DNA of 64,000 nt from Halosimplex pelagicum (GCF_013415905.1 NZ_CP058909.1:868001-932000); one strand, 5' to 3'; numbered from the stretch's first letter, positions 8,891-18,140 are shown. Translations and numbers: made by a program. The notes: generated from the letters alone by a model not told the origin.

Positions 8891-9583
8891 TCACCGACCG
8901 TCGCGGTCGACGCGAGCGGCCAGCCCCAGGTCCAGCCGCTCGACCCCGTCGAGTATCAGCTCGGCCATCCGCCGGGCGCCGCGCTCGCTGAAGTGCGTGT
9001 CGTCGGTCACGCCGTCGGGGTAGTTGGGGTGGTCGCCCGGCGAGAGGTGGTTGTAGAGCGCCTTCGACTCCTCCGGTCCCAGGTCGGCCAGGAGCGCCCG
9101 GCTCCGCTCGTCCGCGTCGATCAGCGGTACGTCGTGCGCCCGCGCGACATCACGTGTCAGGTCCGCGTACTCGCGGTGGGTGTCCTCCGGGTCGCCCGCG
9201 TCGTCGAAGTGACGGCGCGCGATGGACGTGAGCAACACGGGCGTCGCCCCGCGCTCGCGCGTCTCCGCGACGAACCGTTCGAGGTTGGCGACGAACGCCG
9301 ACTCCGGCGTGTACTGCTCTTTCGAGGGGACCTCGTCGTTGTGGCCGAACTGGACGAACACGTAGTGGCCCTCGGCCAGGCTGTCTACCACGGGGTCCCA
9401 GCGCCCCTCTTCGAGGAAGGTGCGGGTGCTGCGGCCGTTGCGGGCGTGATTCTCCACCGTCACCGAGTCGTCGAAGCGCTCGGCGAACGGCGTCCCCCAG
9501 CCTGTCTCGGGGCGCTCGTCCGGCGCCTTCTCGGCCGCGGTGGAGTCCCCGATCAGGTGGACGGTGATGGGATCGGACGACAT
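8891..9583 (-). CDS. SGNH/GDSL hydrolase, rhamnogalacturonan acetylesterase-like
   Basis: 230 aa cytoplasmic (no signal peptide seen) SGNH-fold esterase. Block I is HLIGDSTAA near residue 10 (catalytic Ser), block II the NHARNGRST Gly region, block III QFGHNDE (Asn), and block V DDTHFSERGA (catalytic Asp and His). This spacing fits the rhamnogalacturonan acetylesterase/YesT group, which removes acetyl groups from plant-type polysaccharides. No polysaccharide genes are adjacent, so the natural substrate is unknown. Flanked by a 100-bp gap and the lipA region. Confidence 0.85.
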   Translation of the reverse strand: MSSDPITVHLIGDSTAAEKAPDERPETGWGTPFAERFDDSVTVENHARNGRSTRTFLEEGRWDPVVDSLAEGHYVFVQFGHNDEVPSKEQYTPESAFVANLERFVAETRERGATPVLLTSIARRHFDDAGDPEDTHREYADLTRDVARAHDVPLIDADERSRALLADLGPEESKALYNHLSPGDHPNYPDGVTDDTHFSERGARRMAELILDGVERLDLGLAARVDRDGR

Positions 9584-9659
9584 TGCGTAGCGGTCGCCGG
9601 TGCGGGATATATGCGCGTCGGTCCCGCCTCGCCCGGGGGCCGGCGGGACGCGGCCGCCG

Positions 9660-10592
9660 TCAGTCCCCGCCCGCCCGCGCCTCGGCCCGGGCGCGCTCGA
9701 CGCTCTTCCCGTCCCGCGCCACCGCGTCGACGAACAGCTCGCCCGCCCGGTACGAGGAGCGGACCATCGGGCCCGAGGCGCAGTAGAGGAAATCCAGTTC
9801 CTCTTCGGCGACCCGTCGCCAGGTGTCGAAGGCGTCGGGGTGGACGTACTCCGTGACTTCCAGGTGCGAGCGGGAGGGCTGGAGGTACTGGCCGAGCGTC
9901 ACCACGTCGACGCCGACGCTCCGCAGGTCCGAGAGGGTCTGGTACACCTCGTGGTCGTACTCGCCGACGCCGAGCATCAGGCTGGTCTTGACGTACGACT
10001 CCGACTCGCGGGCGGCCTGGCGGAGCACGGACAGCGACTGCTCGTAGCCCGCCCGTCGGTCACGAACCGGCCACTGCAGGCGGTCGACCGTCTCGACGTT
10101 GTGGGCGAACACGTCCGGTTCGGCGTCGAGGACCTTGCGGACGAGGTGCTCCTCGCCCCGGAAATCCGGCACGAGCGCCTCGACGAGGATGCCGGGATCC
10201 CGGTCCTTGATCGCCTCGATGGTCCGGGCGAAGTGGCCGGCGCCCTGGTCGGGCAGGTCGTCGCGGTCCACCGAGGTCAGGACGACGTAGTCCAGTCCGA
10301 TCTCGGCGACGGCGTCGGCCACCTGCTCGGGTTCCTCGTCGTCGAGGGCCTCCATCCCGCCGGTCTCCACGTCGCAGAAGTTACACCCGCGCGAGCAGCG
10401 GTCGCCCATCAGCATGAACGTCGCCGTGCCGGGGCCGTCCCGACCGGACCAGCACTCCCCGAGGTTCGGACAGTTGGCCTCCTCGCAGACCGTGTTGAGC
10501 CCCCGGTCGCGGAGGCTCTCCTTGATGTCCGTGAAGCGCTCGCCCGACGGCGGCCGGGTCTTCAGCCACTCGGGCTTGCGGGCGCGACTCAT
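9660..10592 (-). CDS. lipA: Lipoyl synthase
   Basis: 310 aa radical-SAM enzyme that inserts two sulfurs into protein-bound octanoyl groups to form lipoyl cofactor. The auxiliary cluster is seen in VCEEANCPNLGECW (CX4CX5C), and the radical SAM cluster is CSRGCNFCDVE. VVLTSVDRDDLPDQGAGHFA and the C-terminal GPMVRSSYRAGE are hallmark segments. The start ATG at 10592 directly precedes SRARKPEWLKTRPP, the usual N-terminus; the frame continuing upstream is not conserved. It plausibly matures the E2 encoded at 1-1024 and the glycine cleavage H protein. No lipoate ligase or octanoyltransferase is in the window. Confidence 0.95.
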   Translation of the reverse strand: MSRARKPEWLKTRPPSGERFTDIKESLRDRGLNTVCEEANCPNLGECWSGRDGPGTATFMLMGDRCSRGCNFCDVETGGMEALDDEEPEQVADAVAEIGLDYVVLTSVDRDDLPDQGAGHFARTIEAIKDRDPGILVEALVPDFRGEEHLVRKVLDAEPDVFAHNVETVDRLQWPVRDRRAGYEQSLSVLRQAARESESYVKTSLMLGVGEYDHEVYQTLSDLRSVGVDVVTLGQYLQPSRSHLEVTEYVHPDAFDTWRRVAEEELDFLYCASGPMVRSSYRAGELFVDAVARDGKSVERARAEARAGGD

Positions 10593-10654
10593 TGGCGACG
10601 CTTGGGTTCGGTCGGGCAAAAGCCTGGGGAGTTGGATCGGGCGTCGAACGAGGG

Positions 10655-11788
10655 TCACCCGACCTGGGACCCCGACGACCGTCCCCGAAGTCCTTCGATC
10701 CGTTCGCTCAGCGGCGGGTGGTACGAGAGCAGACTCGACACCCCACCGCCGCCGTCGACGATGTAGCGGCGGTCGGCCAGCGCCTCCAGCGCGCCGGCGA
10801 GAGCGGCCCCGCTTACCGCCTCGGCGGCGTAGGCGTCGGCCTGCGCCTCCGTGCGGCGGACGACCCAGGCGAGGGCGACGGCGAACGGCGGCGTCCCGGC
10901 CAGGATCGCGACCAGCGCGGCGTCGGGCGCGACCGAGGCGGCGCCGAGGGCGGCGCCGGCGGCGACGGCGACCAGCAGGTACCGCAGGAGGACGTGCCCG
11001 TGTTCGTGGTGGCCGACCTCGTGGGCGACGACGGCGCGTAACTCCTCGCCGTCGAGGGCGTCGAACAGCGACTCGGTGAGGAAGACGTACTCGGCGCCGG
11101 GGACGATCCCGACGGCGAAGGCGCTGCCGAGGCGGGTGCGGTCGTCGACGACCCGCAGCCGGACGCCGTCGGGGAGCACGCCGTCGACGGTCGCCCGTTC
11201 CTCGTCGGTCGGCCAGCGGGTCCGCAGCGCGACGACGAGGGCGAACGGCGTCAGCGCCGTCGCGACCAGCCCGAGGCCGACGGCGGCGACGACGCGGGGC
11301 CACCCGGCGGGGACCAGCGCGATGACCCCCGCGGCCAGGACGACCCCCGCGAGACCGACGGAGTCGCGTTCGAGTTCCCAGGCCGCGGCGTCGCGGTAGC
11401 GCACCCGGAACCCGCGGGTCGCGCGGCGGTACGGGACCGTCGCGAGCCGGACCGTCACCGCGACGACGACGACCGGGAGCGCGTAGGCGGCGACCGCGGC
11501 GGCGACGCCGACGACCGCGCCCGCGGTCGGACTCACCGCCGCGACCTCGGCGGTCGCGCCGGCCTGGGCCGAGCGGGCCAGCCCGGACAGTCGGGTGAGG
11601 GCGACGGTGCCAACGCCGCCCGCGACGACCCCGCGCCGCCGGAGACGCCGCAGCGCGGCGGCCGTCTCGGCGTCGCCCGCCGCCCCCTCGTAGGCCGACC
11701 GGCCGCGCCAGCGGACCGCCGCGCCGACGGCGACGGTGACGACGATCTGGAGGGCGACCGCGACTTGCGGGGTGAGGGCGGGACTCAC
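10655..11788 (-). CDS. M48 family zinc metalloprotease (HtpX-like), membrane protein
   Basis: 377 aa integral membrane protease. The zinc site HEVGHHEHGH (HExxH) lies around residue 245 and the third-ligand region RTEAQADAYAAEA further on. About five to six hydrophobic segments surround it: the N-terminal ALQIVVTVAVGAAV, AVVGVAAAVAAYALPVVVVAV, a VVLAAGVIALV/VVAAVGLGLVATAL pair and LLVAVAAGAALGAA. HtpX-type proteases degrade misfolded membrane proteins. The GTG at 11788 (MSPALTPQVA) is chosen because it is the last start before the hydrophobic N-terminus; the frame is open to 12268, but that part runs under the MATE gene promoter and coding region. Divergent from MATE. Confidence 0.82.
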   Translation of the reverse strand: MSPALTPQVAVALQIVVTVAVGAAVRWRGRSAYEGAAGDAETAAALRRLRRRGVVAGGVGTVALTRLSGLARSAQAGATAEVAAVSPTAGAVVGVAAAVAAYALPVVVVAVTVRLATVPYRRATRGFRVRYRDAAAWELERDSVGLAGVVLAAGVIALVPAGWPRVVAAVGLGLVATALTPFALVVALRTRWPTDEERATVDGVLPDGVRLRVVDDRTRLGSAFAVGIVPGAEYVFLTESLFDALDGEELRAVVAHEVGHHEHGHVLLRYLLVAVAAGAALGAASVAPDAALVAILAGTPPFAVALAWVVRRTEAQADAYAAEAVSGAALAGALEALADRRYIVDGGGGVSSLLSYHPPLSERIEGLRGRSSGSQVG

Positions 11789-11852
11789 GCGCGGAGCGAC
11801 GACCCCGACCACCAAAATGTCACCGAACGGTCCCGTAGATGGTTCAACACCT

Positions 11853-11866
11853 AAATACAAATATTT
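11853..11866 (+). promoter_or_regulatory. TATA box of the MATE transporter gene
   Basis: AAATACAAATATTT, an AT-rich stretch in GC-rich surroundings, centred about 35 nt before the ATG at 11895. This fits archaeal TATA spacing with a short or absent leader. Confidence 0.55.
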
Positions 11867-11894
11867 AACATGTATGGGGGAGAGACAGTGCGGT

Positions 11895-13289
11895 ATGTTC
11901 GACGTGACGCGCGACGACATCGTCGGGGGGTCGCTGTCGCGCGCGCTCGTGGTGCTCGCGGCGCCGCTGGTCGCCCAGAACTTCGCGCTGGTCGCCCAGT
12001 CGGTCGTCGACCTGTTCTGGGTCGGCCGCCTCGGGGGGACCGCGGTCGCGGCGGTCGGGCTCGCGACGGTCGTCGTCGCGCTGCTGACCGTCCCGCTGCA
12101 GGCGTTTTTCACCGGGAGCCAGGTGGTCACCTCCCAGCGCGTCGGCGCCGACGAGACAACCGCCGCGCGGCGGGTCCCGTTCACCGCCGCGGCCTGCGCG
12201 GTGGCCGTCGCGGCGGTGCTCGGCGCGGCGCTCGTCGTCGGCGCGGACGCGGTCGCGGGCCTGTTCACCGACGACGCGGCCGTCCGACGGCTGGCCGCGA
12301 ACTACCTCACCGCCTACGCGTTCGCGCTCGTCGCCGTCGCCGCCAGCGACACGCTGGAGAGCGGGTTCACCGGGTGGGGCGACACGACGGCGGCGCTGTA
12401 CGTCAACCTCGTCGCCATCGTCGTCAACGTCGTCCTCGACCCGCTGTTGATCCTCGGGTGGTGGGTGTTCCCGCGGCTGGAGCTGTTCGGCGCGGCGCTG
12501 GCGACGGCGGTCGGCTACGCCGTCGGCGCCGCGCTCGCGCTCGCGCTCGCCGCCCGCGGTCGCCAGGGCTTCGAACTCACCCGCGCGGCGCTCCGACCGC
12601 ACCTCGACACCGCCCGCGAGGTCGTCGACGTGGGATTGCCCATCGCCGGGCAGAGTTCCGGACGGCAGGTCGCCCGTCTCGGGATGATCTGGATCGTCTC
12701 GGCGGTCGGCGGCCCGGCGGCGCTGGCGGCCTACCACATCGGGTCGCAGGTCGCCACCGTCGCGTTCGTCCCCGCCCAGGGACTCGCGCAGGCCGCGACC
12801 AGCGTCGTCGGGCAGAACCTCGGCGCGGAGCAGCCCTCCCGCGCCCGCCGCGCGACCTGGGTCGGCGCCGCCATCGCGGCGGTCGGCCTGACCGTGTTCG
12901 GCGCTCTCCAGTGGGTCGTCCCCGCGCCCATCGCGCACGTGTTCGTCCCCGACCTCTCCGGACAGGCCCTGGAGTACACCGTCCTCTACATCCAGATCCT
13001 CGCCTACGGCTACTGGGCGCTGGGGGTCATCTACGCGGTCGAGGCCGGCTTCAACGGCGCCGGCAACACCGACGTGAGCATGTACTCGACGCTCGCGCAG
13101 TACTGGGCCGTCCGCCTCCCCGTCGCGCTCGTCGGCGCGTACGTCCTCGACCTCGGTGTGGCAGCCGTCTTCTGGGGCGTCACGCTCTCGAACGTCGCCG
13201 CTGCCGTCTGGCTGGCGGGCTACTTCTACCGGTCGGCCGACGGCGGGATGCTGGCCCGGGCGGCCGACGAGGCCGCCGCGTCGGACTGA
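11895..13289 (+). CDS. MATE family multidrug/cation efflux transporter
   Basis: 464 aa, about twelve transmembrane helices in two related halves, the MATE/DinF fold. N-terminal marker regions are LAAPLVAQNFALVAQSVVDLFWVG and GGTAVAAVGLAT, and the second half has GLPIAGQSSGRQVAR and ALAAYHIGSQVAT with QGLAQAATSVVGQNLGA. These proteins export drugs or metabolites in exchange for Na+ or H+; the substrate here is unknown. The ATG at 11895 is preferred over upstream starts because the TATA box ends at 11866 and the conserved sequence (MFDVTRDDIVGGSLSRAL) begins there. Single gene, divergent from the M48 protease. Confidence 0.92.
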   Translation: MFDVTRDDIVGGSLSRALVVLAAPLVAQNFALVAQSVVDLFWVGRLGGTAVAAVGLATVVVALLTVPLQAFFTGSQVVTSQRVGADETTAARRVPFTAAACAVAVAAVLGAALVVGADAVAGLFTDDAAVRRLAANYLTAYAFALVAVAASDTLESGFTGWGDTTAALYVNLVAIVVNVVLDPLLILGWWVFPRLELFGAALATAVGYAVGAALALALAARGRQGFELTRAALRPHLDTAREVVDVGLPIAGQSSGRQVARLGMIWIVSAVGGPAALAAYHIGSQVATVAFVPAQGLAQAATSVVGQNLGAEQPSRARRATWVGAAIAAVGLTVFGALQWVVPAPIAHVFVPDLSGQALEYTVLYIQILAYGYWALGVIYAVEAGFNGAGNTDVSMYSTLAQYWAVRLPVALVGAYVLDLGVAAVFWGVTLSNVAAAVWLAGYFYRSADGGMLARAADEAAASD

Positions 13290-13370
13290 CGGCCCGTCGC
13301 GGTCGCCGCTCCGCCGTCGGGCCCGGCGGGCGGTCCCGCCGACCACTTCCACTCCGCCATAGAAACGCAT

Positions 13371-15776
13371 ATGCCGACGGGGCCCCCGGATTCGTTCGTG
13401 TCACGGCACGCCGACGGCGAGACGGAGCTGGCGGTCTCGGAGGTGCTGCCCGACTACGCCGGGGCCTTTCCCTTCGAGCGGTTCAACGCCATGCAGTGCG
13501 AGGTGTTGCCCGCGCTGCTCGACTCGACGGAGAACGTCGTCGTCAGCGCGCCGACCGCCAGCGGCAAGACCGCCCTCGCCGAGGTCGCCATCTGCGAGGC
13601 GCTCGAAGCCGACGGGACCGCCCTCTTCCTCGCCCCCTTGCGCGCGCTCACCAACGAGAAGGAGAGCGAGTGGGAGCGATTCGAGGACCTGGGCTATTCG
13701 GTCTACGTCGTCACCGGCGAGCGCGACCTGAACCCGCGCCGCGCCGAGCGGGCCGACATCCTCGTGATGACTCCCGAGAAGGCCGACTCGGCCACCCGAA
13801 AACACGACTCGCCGCGCTACTCCTTTATCACCGACGTGGACTGCTGCGTCATCGACGAGGTCCACCTGCTCGACTCGGAGAAGCGCGGGTCCGTGCTGGA
13901 AGTCACGGTATCGAGGCTGCGCCGGCTCTGTGACCCGCGCGTCGTCGCGCTGTCGGCGACGATGCCGAACGTCGACGACGTGGCCGGGTGGCTCGACGCC
14001 CCCGCCGACAACACCTTCGAGTTCGGTGACGACTACCGGCCGGTCCCGCTGCACGCCGACGTGCGGACCTACGCCCACGGCGACAACGCCTTCGCCGACA
14101 AGTACCGCCGGCTCTACCGCGCCCTGGACATCGCCGAGCCGCACATCCGCGAGGAGGGCCAGGCGCTCGTGTTCGTCTCCTCGCGACAGGACACCGTCCA
14201 GGCCGCCAAGAAATCGAGGGACGAGATCGCCGAGCGCGACGTTCCGATGGGGGCGCGGGGCGACTACGACTTCCACAACGACGCCGCCGAGCTCTCCAAC
14301 GATACGCTGCGCCAGTCGGTGCTCGACGGCGTCGGCTTCCACCACGCCGGGCTCTCGAAGGAGGACAAGAACCTCGTCGAACAGTGGTTCAAGGAGGGGA
14401 AACTCCAGCTACTGTTCTCCACCTCGACGCTCGCATGGGGCGTGAACCTCCCGGCGCGCTGCGTCGTCATCCGCGACACGAAGCTCCACGACCCGCTGGA
14501 GGGCGAGGTGGACATGAGCCCGCTGGACGTGCTCCAGATGCTCGGCCGCGCCGGTCGCCCCGGCTACGACGACAAGGGGTACGCCTGGGTGGTCTGCGAT
14601 TCGTCGGACGCCGACAAATACCGCGCGCTGTTGCGCGACGGCAAGGAGATCGAGTCGCGACTCGCCGAGGACCTGGACGCCCACCTCAACGCCGAGATCG
14701 CGCTGGGGACCATCGGCGATATCGAGGACGTGATGGACTGGCTGGAGACGACGTTCTACTACGTGCGCGCGGCGAGCGCCCCCGACGAGTACGCCTCCGA
14801 GAGCGCGCTGCGCGAGCGCGTGAGCGACACCCTTCGGTCGCTGGTCGCCACCGGGTTCGTCGAGCGCGAGGACATGCGTCTCGAACCCACGCCGCTCGGG
14901 CGGCTCGCCTCGAAGTTCTACCTGCGGCTCGACACCGCCCGGGAGTTCGCCGATCTGGCCGAGCAGGCCGAGGAAGCGGACGGTCGCCTCGACCAGGACG
15001 GGATCCTGCGGGCCATCGCGACGGCGGCGGAGTTCGACAGCGTCAGCGCCCGCTCGGACGAACGCGACGCCGTCGCCGCTGTCCTCGGAGAGACCGACGA
15101 CCTCGACCCGGGCGGCCGGAAGGTGCTCGCGATCCTCGAATCGCGGATGCGCGGGACGACCCCCGGCGAGTTGCAGAGCGACGCGTGGGTGATCACCCAG
15201 AACGCGCTGCGCCTGCTCGCGGCGCTCCGCGCGTTCCTCGACCGGCTCGCCGGCTCCGAGGCCGCGAACCTCGCCTGCCGCATCGAGGCGCGCATCGAGA
15301 ACGGCATCAGCGACGACGCGGTCGGGCTCACCGCCATCGACGGCGTCGGATCGGGGCGCGCGAGCAAGCTCGCCGCCGAGGGGATCACCACACCGGCCGG
15401 GGTCCGCGAGGCCGGCGCTTCGGGTCTGGACGCCGCCGGGCTCTCCGAAGGCGTCGCCGAGCGCGTCGTCGAGAGCGCCGGCGAACTCCCGAACGTCGTC
15501 GTCGAGTGGGGCGACTTTCCCGACAGCGTCGCCTCCGGCGAGAACGACATGCGGGAGGTCACCGTCCGCAACGTCGGCGGCGACGCCCGCGCGGGCCTGC
15601 GCGTCACGGTCAACGGCGTCGAGATGACGACCAAGAACCGCTATCTCGGCGAGGCGACCCTGCCGGTCGGCGTCTTCGGCGGGAATGCCGACGAACTGGA
15701 GTACGCGATCGAGGTCGCCTTCCCGGAACTCCCCGTCCACCCCGTCGTCGAGACGCGCTCGGTCCGCGTCGAGTGA
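13371..15776 (+). CDS. Ski2-like superfamily 2 DNA/RNA helicase (Hel308-type)
   Basis: 801 aa SF2 helicase. Motifs in order: Q-like FNAMQCEVLPALL, Walker A APTASGKTALAE (about residues 60-71), Ia APLRALTNEK, motif II IDEVHLLD (about 161), motif III SATMPN (about 195), motif IV VFVSSRQ, motif V TSTLAWGVNLPA, motif VI LGRAGRPGYDD, then a winged helix and a helix-hairpin-helix GVGSGRASKLAAEGITTPA (about 653-685). The C-terminus ends in a beta-rich domain (NVVVEWGDFPDSV onward). Hel308 unwinds forked DNA at stalled replication forks. The C-terminal beta extension and the divergent IVa region mean it could be the second haloarchaeal Ski2-type paralogue rather than Hel308 itself. Leaderless start. 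Confidence 0.85.
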   Translation: MPTGPPDSFVSRHADGETELAVSEVLPDYAGAFPFERFNAMQCEVLPALLDSTENVVVSAPTASGKTALAEVAICEALEADGTALFLAPLRALTNEKESEWERFEDLGYSVYVVTGERDLNPRRAERADILVMTPEKADSATRKHDSPRYSFITDVDCCVIDEVHLLDSEKRGSVLEVTVSRLRRLCDPRVVALSATMPNVDDVAGWLDAPADNTFEFGDDYRPVPLHADVRTYAHGDNAFADKYRRLYRALDIAEPHIREEGQALVFVSSRQDTVQAAKKSRDEIAERDVPMGARGDYDFHNDAAELSNDTLRQSVLDGVGFHHAGLSKEDKNLVEQWFKEGKLQLLFSTSTLAWGVNLPARCVVIRDTKLHDPLEGEVDMSPLDVLQMLGRAGRPGYDDKGYAWVVCDSSDADKYRALLRDGKEIESRLAEDLDAHLNAEIALGTIGDIEDVMDWLETTFYYVRAASAPDEYASESALRERVSDTLRSLVATGFVEREDMRLEPTPLGRLASKFYLRLDTAREFADLAEQAEEADGRLDQDGILRAIATAAEFDSVSARSDERDAVAAVLGETDDLDPGGRKVLAILESRMRGTTPGELQSDAWVITQNALRLLAALRAFLDRLAGSEAANLACRIEARIENGISDDAVGLTAIDGVGSGRASKLAAEGITTPAGVREAGASGLDAAGLSEGVAERVVESAGELPNVVVEWGDFPDSVASGENDMREVTVRNVGGDARAGLRVTVNGVEMTTKNRYLGEATLPVGVFGGNADELEYAIEVAFPELPVHPVVETRSVRVE

Positions 15777-16160
15777 ACGACGGTCCGGGACGAGCGCCGC
15801 CGGCGCCGCGCGACCCGTCGACCGGTGGCACCTCGACCGCACATCGCCCCGAGCGCGCGCCAACTCTCCCGGCCGCGCGCACCGATCCGGTCGACCCGCA
15901 GAGTCGCCCCTCGTTCGACCCGAGACGTGGGGCGGATCGGCGTCCGTCGAAAATGTAAGTAACTTGTCTATTTGGTCCTTAGATGCGGTTCTAAACCTTC
16001 TAATCGGTTCTGGAACGGTATTAAAACGTTAGGGAGCCAACTGAAAGGTCGGTTCGGGGGCGGATAAAACGGGCCGTCGGGGAGAAACGACGCGAAATCA
16101 CGCTAGCGGTCGTTCCTTTATATGGGGTAGTCGATGCAAGTGGGAGGTAGGTGACGAACA
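15777..16160. promoter_or_regulatory. Intergenic region with AT-rich patch and promoter for the next gene
   Basis: No supported gene. About 15950-16035 is strikingly AT-rich for this genome and contains two CGGTTCT repeats. Near the right end TTATAT at 16118-16123 is a TATA box, and GGAGGT at 16143-16148 is a good ribosome-binding site 12 nt before the ATG at 16161, so this gene appears leadered rather than leaderless. Confidence 0.5.
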
Positions 16161-16409
16161 ATGTCCAGCGCCTCCCCGTTCCGTCGGTCCGGTCCCGAAC
16201 TCCCCTCGACCACCGGTGTACAGCGCCTCCAGTCGCTCGCGGTCGGTTCGGTCCAGTTCGCCGGCTTCTGGTCGGCCGTCGTCCTCCCGTTCGCGATGCT
16301 CGCCCTGATCGTCTCGGGGTCGGTCGTCCAGCAGGTCCCGCTGTTCGTCGGCCTGTTGCTCGCGAACGTCGCCGCGCTCCGGATCGGTCACGGTCATAAA
16401 CAGGACTGA
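16161..16409 (+). CDS. Small two-helix membrane protein, hypothetical
   Basis: 82 aa. A polar N-terminus of about 30 residues is followed by two strong transmembrane segments (FAGFWSAVVLPFAMLALIVSG and VPLFVGLLLANVAALRI) and a short charged tail GHGHKQD. The frame ten bases away on the same strand encodes an Arg-rich product without such hydrophobic pattern and is rejected. A strong Shine-Dalgarno GGAGGT supports the start. No family is recognised. Confidence 0.65.
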   Translation: MSSASPFRRSGPELPSTTGVQRLQSLAVGSVQFAGFWSAVVLPFAMLALIVSGSVVQQVPLFVGLLLANVAALRIGHGHKQD

Positions 16410-16599
16410 CGCTCGCCCACCCGACCGACTGCGCCCGCCGCGGTCCCCGCGGTCACCTGCCCTCTCCTCCACCGACCGCTCTCCGCTTTCGCGGACCGAC
16501 CCGACCGCCGATCGCACCGGCGAGACGGCCAGAATCCCGCCTTGAATCGTTGTACGTGGGCAAATCATTTGAACGAGGGGCGGAAACGGTGGAATCGAC

Positions 16600-17430
16600 A
16601 TGCCTGGAGAAAGCGACGTGAAGGCGGTTCTAAATCAACTGAACAGTCTCACGCAGTCTCGGGTCAAGTTTCAGATCCTCCTCGACGCCGCCGACGGACT
16701 CGATGCGGATGCGGTCACCGAGAGGTATCCGGGGGTCCCGTACACGAACAGGAGCAAGAAAGACGAGCTGAAAAAGGAGGGCCTCGTCCGCGAGGACGGC
16801 GGGGAGATAACCCTGACCCAGCGGGGGCGCCACATCGAGCGCTCGCTGCGAACCCTCTTCGACGACTTCCTCATCGACAACCGGGTCCGTCCGTTCTTTC
16901 AGTCGATCGAATGTGACGGCGAGTACATCCCCGACATCACGAACTTCACGCAGGACGCGACGATCCACCGGGAGTCCGACGACCTCGACCTCACCGTGAA
17001 AAACCGGTACAAGGGCTGTCTGCGGGAGTCCGAGACGCTCCGGGAGCTGTTACCGTTCCCGCTGGGGCTGCGGCAGCCGACCGAGGCGGAGCTGGTCACC
17101 GACGACGCCTTCGACGCGGAGTACGTCCTCAGCGACGACTTCTTCTCCGACATCACCAACAACGCCCACTACCAGCAACGGATGTACGACTACTCCAGCG
17201 ACGGGAACGTCTCGTGGCACGTCGCGTCGGAGCTGCCGTACATGCTCAGCGTCTTCGACGACAGAGTGCTGTTCATCACCCAGAACGGGCGACTCAAGAT
17301 CGCCCTCGAATCGGCCGACGAGGACATCGTCGACTGGGCTCGCGAGCAGTACCGGACGATCCGAGGGGCGGCGGACGAACTCGACCTCGCCAGCGAGAAC
17401 GGTGGCGTCCGTATCGAGCGGACCGAGTGA
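16600..17430 (+). CDS. Winged-helix transcriptional regulator, FilR1-like
   Basis: 276 aa. Residues about 15-85 look like a winged helix: LNSLTQSRVKFQILLDAADG, then a recognition region YTNRSKKDELKKEGLVRED and the wing GGEITLTQRGRHIERSL. The remainder resembles the FilR1 middle/ligand domain common in haloarchaeal regulators (IECDGEYIPDITNFTQDATI and PELPYMLSVFDDRVLFITQNGRLKIALES, residues about 200-250). Its TGA overlaps the ATG of the TBP-like gene, so the two are probably translationally coupled and act together. The promoter region has AAATCATTTGAACG about 40 nt before the start. Ligand and targets unknown. Confidence 0.72.
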   Translation: MPGESDVKAVLNQLNSLTQSRVKFQILLDAADGLDADAVTERYPGVPYTNRSKKDELKKEGLVREDGGEITLTQRGRHIERSLRTLFDDFLIDNRVRPFFQSIECDGEYIPDITNFTQDATIHRESDDLDLTVKNRYKGCLRESETLRELLPFPLGLRQPTEAELVTDDAFDAEYVLSDDFFSDITNNAHYQQRMYDYSSDGNVSWHVASELPYMLSVFDDRVLFITQNGRLKIALESADEDIVDWAREQYRTIRGAADELDLASENGGVRIERTE

Positions 17431-18092
17431 TGAGCGAGGACGCCGACCGCTTCCCCCGCGACCCCCGCCGGACGCTACTCGTCGACAACGTCCGCGTCGA
17501 GACCGAGGTCGACTTCTTGGTCCCCCCAGCCGAGACGTTCGCGACGGTCGACTGGATCGACGAACGGGCGGAGACGGACGACGGATTCGGCGCCGCCGTC
17601 CACGAACTGGACGACGAGGGGGTGGTCCGGTTCTACACCTCCGGGATGATCGACTGCATCGATGTCGACGACCCGGTCGGGGCCTGCACCGCGCTCGGGT
17701 CGGCCGTCGAGCGGCTCCGCGAGTCGGGCGTGGTCAGCGAGCGACGGTACGACCGCCGGATCTCCAACATGTCGGCGACGGCGGTTCTGGGCGTCCCGGT
17801 CCGGCTGAACAGGCTCTATCACCTGCTCCCCGTCCCGAAAGGCGACGTACAGCCGCCGGACGAGGGGTCGAACTCCCTCGACGTCGTCGTGGAGAGCGAC
17901 GCCGTGCCCATCGAGCGGTACAACGACGAGCGCGACCTCGATTCGATGACGATGCGCGTCTCCGTGTTCGGCACCGGCACGATCCAGATCAAGGGGGCCA
18001 GACACCCCGATATGCTCGAGTGGGCGGTCTCGTTCGTCGCCGAGTCGGTGACTCCGGAGTGTCTCGGCGCCGACGCCCGGTTATCGACGTGA
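17430..18092 (+). CDS. Hypothetical protein with a possible two-repeat TBP-like fold
   Basis: 220 aa, no annotated family recognised. The pattern resembles archaeal TBP, two saddle repeats. Repeat 1 (about 15-105) ends in VRFYTSGMIDCIDVDD then GACTALGSAVERLRESGVV, like TBP's FxSGKxxxTGAK strand and long helix. Repeat 2 (about 112-210) starts with RISNMSATAVLGVPV and ends MRVSVFGTGTIQIKGARHPD then EWAVSFVAE. TBP's conserved Phe pairs and most DNA-contacting residues are not obvious, so DNA binding is unproven. It overlaps the end of the FilR1-like regulator by one base. A strong hairpin terminator follows. The fold is inferred by eye only. Confidence 0.5.
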   Translation: MSEDADRFPRDPRRTLLVDNVRVETEVDFLVPPAETFATVDWIDERAETDDGFGAAVHELDDEGVVRFYTSGMIDCIDVDDPVGACTALGSAVERLRESGVVSERRYDRRISNMSATAVLGVPVRLNRLYHLLPVPKGDVQPPDEGSNSLDVVVESDAVPIERYNDERDLDSMTMRVSVFGTGTIQIKGARHPDMLEWAVSFVAESVTPECLGADARLST

Positions 18093-18114
18093 CCGAACGG
18101 CTCGCTTCGCCTGG

Positions 18115-18140
18115 CCCCCCCGCCTCGGCTAGGGGGGTTT
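18115..18140 (+). terminator. Hairpin followed by T-run, probable terminator
   Basis: A C-rich arm ending at 18121 and GGGGGG at 18132-18137 can pair around a 10-nt loop and are followed by TTT. It sits 23-48 nt after the TBP-like gene stop. Confidence 0.45.
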
